Positions 1-5,022 of a DNA stretch of 5,022 nt are shown here, piece by piece. The stretch's first letter is position 1. Each line of letters opens with the position of its first letter. The position numbers and the translations under genes are program-made. The notes under the pieces were generated by a model. That model was not told the DNA's origin. It was given only the letters and a program-made list of their open reading frames with translations, and made no database searches. The stretch spans positions 1 through 5,022 of the forward strand of contig CAJWLW010000348.1 in assembly GCA_913042885.1 (NCBI GenBank), read 5' to 3'. This DNA comes from an uncultured Lentisphaeria bacterium (GTDB lineage: Bacteria > Verrucomicrobiota > Lentisphaeria > JABSQK01 > CAJWLW01).

Positions 1-1070
1 AATTGAAGAAGCTGCGCAAGTACGACCAGCGCGAGATCGACATCAAGATGCACCACCTCAGCGGCACCACCGATTTCAGTGGTTTCGGGAATCTGGACAT
101 CGTCGTCGAAGCTATTGTCGAGGACCTCGACATCAAGCGCAAGGTGTTGGCTGAGCTTGCCGAGCACGTGCAGGACGATACGATCATCGCCAGCAACACC
201 TCGACCCTGCCGATCACCGAGCTGGCCGAAGGGCTGCCGCATCCGGAACGCTTTATCGGTATGCATTTTTTCAACCCGGTCAATCGCATGCCGCTGGTAG
301 AGGTCATCCCGGGCAAGGAAACATCGCCTGAAACTGTTGCTGCAGTCGTGGCCCTGAGCAAACGTCTGGGCAAGACCCCGGTCGTCGTGCAGAGTTGTCC
401 AGGCTTCCTCGTTAATCGCCTGCTGCTCCCGTACCTCAACGAAGCCGTCATGCTGCTGCAGGAGGGTGCCAATCCAACGGCCGTTGACCGGGTGCTGACC
501 GGTTTTGGCATGCCGATGGGGCCATTCACGCTGCTCGACGAAGTCGGCATCGACGTTGCGCACAAGTGCGCCGTTGTTCTGGCTGCTGCCTACGGGGAGC
601 GCATGACCAACGCCACCCTGCTGGAGTGCATGTGTGAGGACTACCGCCTGTTCGGCAAGAAAGGCGGCAAAGGCTTCTACTTGCACCAAGGCAAGAAGCA
701 AGTCGTCAACCCCGATCTCCCGGCGATCGCCGGCGACTGGCGCAAGGCGAACAACATCAGCCCGCGTCAGTTCAGCGACGACGACATTCTTGACCGCTGC
801 CTGCTGACGATGGTAAACGAGGCGGTCCGCTGCCTCGACGAAGAGATTGTCGCCGACCCCCTGCACCTCGACATGGCGATGATCATGGGTATCGGCTTCC
901 CGCCGTTCCGCGGCGGCTTGCTGCGCTATGCCGACGCGCTCGGCGCCGACCATATCTGGACGCGTCTCTACGAGCTCGCGGAAAAATATGGCGACCGTTT
1001 CAAGCCGTGTGAGCGCCTGCAACAGATGACTCGTAATCAGAGAGAATTCTACAATGAAACTGTCAGATAA
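1..1070 (+). CDS. 3-hydroxyacyl-CoA dehydrogenase region of a FadB/FadJ-type multifunctional beta-oxidation protein (5' partial)
   Basis: This is the C-terminal part of the cytoplasmic enzyme that hydrates enoyl-CoA and oxidises L-3-hydroxyacyl-CoA with NAD+. Residues are numbered from the codon at position 3; the frame is open to the left edge, so the true start, the hydratase domain and the glycine-rich NAD+ loop lie outside. The rest of the Rossmann domain is present (DIVVEAIVE, 32-40). Catalytic residues fit the family: Ser67 in SNTS, His88 in GMHFFNP, Glu100 and Asn138 in GFLVNR, with the same relative spacing as human HAD Ser137/His158/Glu170/Asn208. Two C-terminal dehydrogenase repeats follow (LLDEVGID at 177-184; GIGFPPFRGG at 296-305). 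The middle reads like FadB and the tail (YGDRFKPCERL) like FadJ, so I give no symbol. By E. coli FadB spacing, roughly 360 residues are missing. The next gene starts inside its last codons, indicating co-transcription. Confidence 0.95.
   Translation, partial: LKKLRKYDQREIDIKMHHLSGTTDFSGFGNLDIVVEAIVEDLDIKRKVLAELAEHVQDDTIIASNTSTLPITELAEGLPHPERFIGMHFFNPVNRMPLVEVIPGKETSPETVAAVVALSKRLGKTPVVVQSCPGFLVNRLLLPYLNEAVMLLQEGANPTAVDRVLTGFGMPMGPFTLLDEVGIDVAHKCAVVLAAAYGERMTNATLLECMCEDYRLFGKKGGKGFYLHQGKKQVVNPDLPAIAGDWRKANNISPRQFSDDDILDRCLLTMVNEAVRCLDEEIVADPLHLDMAMIMGIGFPPFRGGLLRYADALGADHIWTRLYELAEKYGDRFKPCERLQQMTRNQREFYNETVR
1040..1045 (+). promoter_or_regulatory. Ribosome binding site of the acyl-CoA dehydrogenase gene
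   Basis: A purine run GAGAGA lies 8 bases before the ATG at 1054, inside the end of the upstream coding region. It is only a partial match to AGGAGG, but the spacing is good and it supports 1054 as the start. With the 17-base overlap of the two frames, it suggests translation of this gene is coupled to termination of the one before it (inference). Confidence 0.5.
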
Positions 1071-2997
1071 CGCTGAAAAGCAAAAATCACTCGAAGTCGC
1101 CGAAGCAGCACGAGAGACTGTATGGGAGCATCCGAGCTTCGTCGCTGGATTGTTCAAGGGCGAGTTCAACTGGGAGCACGTCCACCCGTTTCCCCTGCAG
1201 TCCGAAGCTGACAAGAAGATCGGTGACGAGTTCCTCGCGAAACTCGAAGTCTGCCTGCGCAAACACATCGAACCCGACCAGATCGACGTCACCTATCAGA
1301 TCCCGCAGCATGCTGTGAACGCGTTGGCCGAGCTCGGTTGCTTCGGCATGAAGATCCCGAAAAAGTACGGTGGCCTCGGTCTGACACAGACCAACTACAA
1401 CCGCGCCGTCGCCATGGTCGGCAGCTTTTGTGCCTCTACCGCGGTATTGCTGTCGGCCCATCAGAGCATCGGCGTGCCCCAGCCGCTCATGAATTTCGGC
1501 ACCGAAGAGCAGAAGGAGAAGTACCTGCCGCGCTTCGCCAATGGTGAGATTTCCGCATTCGCCCTCACCGAACCCGACGTCGGCTCCGACCCTGCGATGA
1601 TGAAGACATTCGCCAAACCGACGGACGACGGCAATTACATCATCAATGGCACCAAGCTATGGTGCACCAATGGTCCGATCGCCGATATCCTAATCGTCAT
1701 GGCGCGTACGCAGTCGATCACAGTGCATGGCCGCGAACGTCAGCAGATCACCGCGTTCATCGTCGAGACCGACAGCCCCGGGTTCAAGGTCGAGCATGTC
1801 TGCCGCTTCCAGGGACTGCACGGTATCAAGAACGGCGTCATCAGTTTTACCGACGTCAAGGTGCCTGCCGCGAACATCATCGGCAAACCGGGCATGGGCC
1901 TGAAGATCGCTCTGACAACGCTCAACACTGGGCGCCTCACGTTGCCCGCCGCGTCGTCTGCCATCAACAAGCTGTGCCTGCATCATTGCCGCAAATGGGC
2001 CAATGAACGGGTGCAGTGGGGTCAGGAGATTGGCAAGCATCAGGCGATTGCCGACAAACTCGCCGACATGGCCGCCACCACCTTTGCTACCGAAGCGGCC
2101 ACCTGGCTTACTTCCGCTATGGCCGACGCTCACAATGTCGACATCCGTCTCGAGGCCGCCATCGCCAAGTACTTCTGCACCGAGGCCGTCTGGCGCGTTT
2201 GCGACCAGGCGCTGCAGATCCGTGGCGGTCGCGGCTACGAGAGCTCGTCGTCGCTGCGTCAGCGCGGCGAGGCAGGCATCCCGATTGAACGCATCCAGCG
2301 CGACATCCGCATCAACCGCATCATCGAGGGCACCAGCGAGATCATGAGCCTGTTCATTGCCCGCGAAGCGATGGACGTGCACTTCCGGAATCTCATGCCG
2401 CTGATGGACCCGCACAACGATCTCGGCAGCAAGGTCAAGGCTGGCCTCAAGGCCGCAGCCTTCTACGCCGGCTGGTATCCGCGCCAGTGGCTCAGCCTGC
2501 CTGGCGACACCGACGTGAGCCATCTTTCGCGTGCCAACTGCAAGCATCTCGGTTTCGTCCGCAAGACGACCAAGCGTATGGCCCGCGGCCTGTTCCATGC
2601 CATGGTCAAGCACCAGCAGGGGCTTGAAAAGGAACAGCTCCTGATGTTCCGCTACGTCGATATCGGTACTGAGCTGTTTGCCATGACTGCGAGCCTGTCG
2701 ATGGCTGAGCGCATGCTGGCGGATAATCCGGCAGACCGTTCACCCCAGGAGCTGGCGGACCTGTTCTGTGCCGGTGCCAGGCAGCGGATCGCCGATCATT
2801 TCCGCAAAATAAAGAAGAACAACAACCGCATGGTTGCCCGTGTCAGCACCGGTGTGCTCGAAGGCCGGTACGAATGGATCGAGACCGACATCGTCTGCGA
2901 CTGCACCCGTTGTATGAACAACGTCGATGTCGATCATGCACCGGCACTCACCCGCGAGGACCGCGACCGCGTCGCGGAGAGCCGTGATGTGGCTTGA
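1054..2997 (+). CDS. Acyl-CoA dehydrogenase with long C-terminal extension (FAD-dependent, 647 aa)
   Basis: This flavoenzyme family catalyses alpha,beta-dehydrogenation of acyl-CoA, the first step of beta-oxidation, passing electrons to electron-transfer flavoprotein. After an N-terminal extension of about 55 residues come the helical N-domain (ELGCFGMKIPKKYGGLGL, 93-110), the beta domain with flavin/substrate signatures (FALTEPDVGSD, 169-179; LWCTNG, 202-207) and the C-domain (ALQIRGGRGYE, 386-396). RIIEGTSEIM (422-431) places the likely catalytic base at Glu425, the position used by MCAD- and VLCAD-type enzymes. About 215 further residues follow, so at 647 aa it is much longer than the usual 380-400 aa and closer to VLCAD/ACAD9 architecture; preference for long chains is inference. 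The tail carries a Cys cluster, C615-x-C617-xx-C620. The ATG at 1054 overlaps the upstream gene by 17 bases and has a fair ribosome binding site. No signal peptide is visible. It pairs functionally with the upstream hydratase/dehydrogenase. Confidence 0.95.
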   Translation: MKLSDNAEKQKSLEVAEAARETVWEHPSFVAGLFKGEFNWEHVHPFPLQSEADKKIGDEFLAKLEVCLRKHIEPDQIDVTYQIPQHAVNALAELGCFGMKIPKKYGGLGLTQTNYNRAVAMVGSFCASTAVLLSAHQSIGVPQPLMNFGTEEQKEKYLPRFANGEISAFALTEPDVGSDPAMMKTFAKPTDDGNYIINGTKLWCTNGPIADILIVMARTQSITVHGRERQQITAFIVETDSPGFKVEHVCRFQGLHGIKNGVISFTDVKVPAANIIGKPGMGLKIALTTLNTGRLTLPAASSAINKLCLHHCRKWANERVQWGQEIGKHQAIADKLADMAATTFATEAATWLTSAMADAHNVDIRLEAAIAKYFCTEAVWRVCDQALQIRGGRGYESSSSLRQRGEAGIPIERIQRDIRINRIIEGTSEIMSLFIAREAMDVHFRNLMPLMDPHNDLGSKVKAGLKAAAFYAGWYPRQWLSLPGDTDVSHLSRANCKHLGFVRKTTKRMARGLFHAMVKHQQGLEKEQLLMFRYVDIGTELFAMTASLSMAERMLADNPADRSPQELADLFCAGARQRIADHFRKIKKNNNRMVARVSTGVLEGRYEWIETDIVCDCTRCMNNVDVDHAPALTREDRDRVAESRDVA

Positions 2998-3008
2998 ACG
3001 GTACAGCC

Positions 3009-3037
3009 AGACACCGGGCGCACAGGTGCGCCAGTCT
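3009..3037. repeat. Inverted repeat (dyad) in the gap before the acyltransferase-hydrolase gene
   Basis: The 69-base gap 2998-3066 contains a perfect 7-base inverted repeat, GGCGCAC (3017-3023) and GTGCGCC (3026-3032), separated by two bases; as RNA the stem would probably close at 6 pairs with a 4-base loop. An outer pair, AGAC (3009-3012) and GTCT (3034-3037), extends it with an uneven internal loop. No run of T follows, so it is not a standard intrinsic terminator. It could be a weak attenuating hairpin, an operator-like dyad, or chance in GC-rich DNA. The rest of the gap shows no convincing promoter. Confidence 0.45.
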
Positions 3038-3066
3038 ATCCTTGAACACGTAAACAAACGAAAGAC

Positions 3067-5022
3067 ATGGCCAACGCGACATTCCATACAACGGCCCTGA
3101 CGCTGCGGGCGCTGGATCGTTTGCTCAAAAGCAACTTCCGCGCCGACGGCTTGGAGAACCTCTCGGAGCGTCCGACGATGTACGTGATTAACCACTTCAC
3201 GCGCGCCGAGACGTTCATCATGCCCTATATCATCTGGAAGTACGCCGGCCATTACTGCCGCTCGCTGGCGGACGCCAAGCTGTTCAAGGGCCCCCTGGCG
3301 AATTACTTCCATCAGATGGGCGTGGTCTCCACCAAACAGAAGGACCGCGACAAACTGATCATCGGCAATCTCATGTCCGGGCGCCACAACTGGGTCATCT
3401 ATCCCGAGGGCGCCATGGTCAAGACCAAGAAACTGATTACCAAGGGCAAGGTCCGCCTGACCACGCCCGGGCATGTCGGCCCGCCGCATCGTGGCGCTGC
3501 CGTGCTGGCACTCAAATCGGAAATCTGCAAACGCCAGATTCTGCAGCTGCACGAGCGGGGCGACGACGAAGCAGTCGAGGCGCTCTGCCGGGAATACTTC
3601 ATCGACGGCGTCGACGATCTGTCGGCTACCGGTACGGTGCTGGTGCCCGTGACGATCAGCTACTACCCGCTGCGCCCCGGTCAGAACTTCGTCAAGCGTA
3701 TCTGCCAGACCTACTTCGGCGAGCTGCCGCCGCGTCTGGAGGAAGAACTGGAGATTGAAGGTAATCTGTTCCTGCGCGACACCGACATCGACATCAACTT
3801 CGGCAAGCCGCTGGAGATTGGCGACTATGTGCGACGCTACATGTTGGCCAGCAAGTTCATCCCGGTCCTGCGTTCGCTCGACCGCAGCAATCTGTTGCTG
3901 CGCGCCCAGAGCCGCAAGATCACCGAGTCCTTCATGACTTCGATGTATTCGAACGCCGCGATCAACATCGACCACCTGGTGTGCACCGCCCTGCAGAAAT
4001 CGACCAGCCATCGCCTCTCGCTCGACCACTTGCGGCGCGCGGTCTGCCTGGCCGGATTCAAACTGCGCAACGACCCGAAGTACCGGATGCACCCGACCCT
4101 CGACCTCGAGCTCGTCCGCCTCCTCACCTATAGCGAGTCAGCTGTTTTCGAGGATATCCTGGCTCTGGGCGAACGCATGGAGATCCTGAAGCGTGACGGC
4201 GATGAAATTGTCATTGACCACCAAAAGCTGCGGCTCAATCACATGTTCCACAGCGTTCGCGTGAAGAACCCGATGAGCGTCATCGGCAACGAGCTCGAGC
4301 CCTTTGTCGATGTTGTTGCCGACGTTGACAAACTGATCAACACTGATCCCGCGGCTCTGCGCCAGGCGACGGCGGACGCTGTGCTGGTGACCGACAAGAA
4401 TGATTTCGAACAGCAGTACCGTCGGTACTTCGATCCGAAAATTTCGCACTCCATGGAAGTCGGGGAACCGTTCCTCCTGCGGGCGCCCGATTCACGCACC
4501 GGCGTTGTGCTGGCGCACGGTTATTCGGCGGCGCCTGCCGAAGTGCGGCAACTGGCAGAGCACCTGCATGGCCAGGGCCACAATGTCTATGCCGTGCGCC
4601 TCTGGGGCCACGGCACCGCGCCGCACAACCTTGCCGAAATCAACTGGCAGGACTGGCTGCATACATATCTGCGCGGCTATGCCTGTCTGCGTGACATCTG
4701 TGACCATGTTGTGCTCGGTGGCTTTTCCACCGGCGGCCTGATCGCGCTCCTGGCGGCAGCCGAGATCGGCCAGCCGGTTGACGGGATTTTTTCGATATGC
4801 GCCCCCAGTCGGCTCAAGGACATCCGCGCCGCCATAGCGCCCGCCATGCACTGGTGGAACGATTTGCTGGACAAGTTCAATATCAGCAAGGCCCAGGTCG
4901 AGTACGTCGAGTCGGCCGCCGAGAACCCCCACACCAACTACTGCCACATTTATGTCGCCGGCCTGGCCCAGCTCGACAAGCTCATGAAAGAAGCGATGCG
5001 TGCCTTGCCGCGACTCCAGGCA
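3067..5022 (+). CDS. PlsC-like acyltransferase / alpha-beta hydrolase fusion protein (3' partial)
   Basis: The frame is open for 652 codons to the window edge with no stop. ATG 3067 is the first usable start after an in-frame TGA at 3043; the purines before it (GAAAG, 3060-3064) sit only 2 bases away, so the ribosome binding site is poor. Residues 1 to about 275 look like a PlsC/LPLAT acyltransferase (acyl transfer to a glycerolipid): NHFTRAE (42-48), YPEGA (112-116), VPVTISYYP (193-201) and INFGKPLEIGD (243-253). Motif I is H43-X4-E48, not the usual HX4D. Residues about 276-460 are unassigned, mostly helical, with NHMFHSVRVKNP (391-402). From about 461 an alpha/beta hydrolase begins: oxyanion HGY (484-486), GHGTAP (514-519), nucleophile elbow GFSTG (552-556) with Ser554, and ICAPSRLKD (577-585), resembling Est30-type carboxylesterases and monoacylglycerol lipases. 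The acid and His of the triad would lie beyond the edge. No signal peptide or clear membrane segment is seen. The substrate is unknown; a glycerolipid or acyl ester is inferred. Confidence 0.88.
   Translation, partial: MANATFHTTALTLRALDRLLKSNFRADGLENLSERPTMYVINHFTRAETFIMPYIIWKYAGHYCRSLADAKLFKGPLANYFHQMGVVSTKQKDRDKLIIGNLMSGRHNWVIYPEGAMVKTKKLITKGKVRLTTPGHVGPPHRGAAVLALKSEICKRQILQLHERGDDEAVEALCREYFIDGVDDLSATGTVLVPVTISYYPLRPGQNFVKRICQTYFGELPPRLEEELEIEGNLFLRDTDIDINFGKPLEIGDYVRRYMLASKFIPVLRSLDRSNLLLRAQSRKITESFMTSMYSNAAINIDHLVCTALQKSTSHRLSLDHLRRAVCLAGFKLRNDPKYRMHPTLDLELVRLLTYSESAVFEDILALGERMEILKRDGDEIVIDHQKLRLNHMFHSVRVKNPMSVIGNELEPFVDVVADVDKLINTDPAALRQATADAVLVTDKNDFEQQYRRYFDPKISHSMEVGEPFLLRAPDSRTGVVLAHGYSAAPAEVRQLAEHLHGQGHNVYAVRLWGHGTAPHNLAEINWQDWLHTYLRGYACLRDICDHVVLGGFSTGGLIALLAAAEIGQPVDGIFSICAPSRLKDIRAAIAPAMHWWNDLLDKFNISKAQVEYVESAAENPHTNYCHIYVAGLAQLDKLMKEAMRALPRLQA

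Noticed and set aside
3..5. TTG at position 3 as a true start of the first gene
   Set aside because: The frame is open to the left edge and the protein begins in the middle of the NAD+-binding domain, without the glycine-rich loop. It is a window-edge truncation, not a start.
1690..2613. A 307-codon open frame on the minus strand
   Set aside because: It is fully opposite the conserved core of the acyl-CoA dehydrogenase and shows no domain motif; treated as a shadow frame.
3017..3042. Intrinsic terminator after the acyl-CoA dehydrogenase gene
   Set aside because: The stem is GC-rich, but AGTCTATCCTT follows instead of a T run, so it does not fit a rho-independent terminator.
3037..3042. TATCCT as a -10 promoter element for the third gene
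   Set aside because: It matches 4 of 6 consensus bases, but the sequence about 17 bases upstream is CCGGGC-like and not a -35 element. It is not distinguishable from chance.
2740..4092. A 450-codon open frame on the minus strand
   Set aside because: It lies opposite the acyl-CoA dehydrogenase tail and the acyltransferase, both with clear family motifs. Its translation shows no recognisable domain, and long antisense frames are expected where third positions are G/C-rich.
4138..4947. Several minus-strand frames of about 86-151 codons opposite the hydrolase region
   Set aside because: The plus-strand frame through this region is continuous and carries HGY and GFSTG motifs, so the antisense frames are incidental.

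Overview
The window is a compact, GC-rich block of protein-coding DNA (strong G/C preference at third codon positions). All supported genes lie on the + strand. The codon style and the proteins themselves suggest a proteobacterium, beta- or gammaproteobacterial in character, but this is a general impression and no lineage marker is present.

Layout: (1) positions 1-1070 hold the C-terminal half of a FadB/FadJ-type multifunctional fatty-acid oxidation protein, including most of the 3-hydroxyacyl-CoA dehydrogenase unit, with its 5' end cut off by the window edge. (2) Positions 1054-2997 hold a complete 647-residue acyl-CoA dehydrogenase with a long C-terminal extension; it overlaps gene 1 by 17 bases. 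(3) A 69-base gap contains a GC-rich inverted repeat. (4) From 3067 to the window's right edge runs a third frame of at least 652 codons, open at its 3' end. It encodes an N-terminal PlsC-like glycerolipid acyltransferase module, an unassigned middle region, and the start of an alpha/beta-hydrolase (carboxylesterase / monoacylglycerol-lipase type) on one polypeptide.

How they fit together: genes 1 and 2 supply the acyl-CoA dehydrogenation, enoyl-CoA hydration and 3-hydroxyacyl-CoA oxidation steps of beta-oxidation; the thiolase is not in the window. The third gene could link this to lipid turnover, with an esterase releasing acyl groups and an acyltransferase using or re-esterifying acyl thioesters. 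That link is inference from gene order and domain content. The fusion protein, with its atypical HX4E acyltransferase motif, is the part most worth a second look. I saw no RNA genes, CRISPR arrays, insertion sequences or attachment sites.
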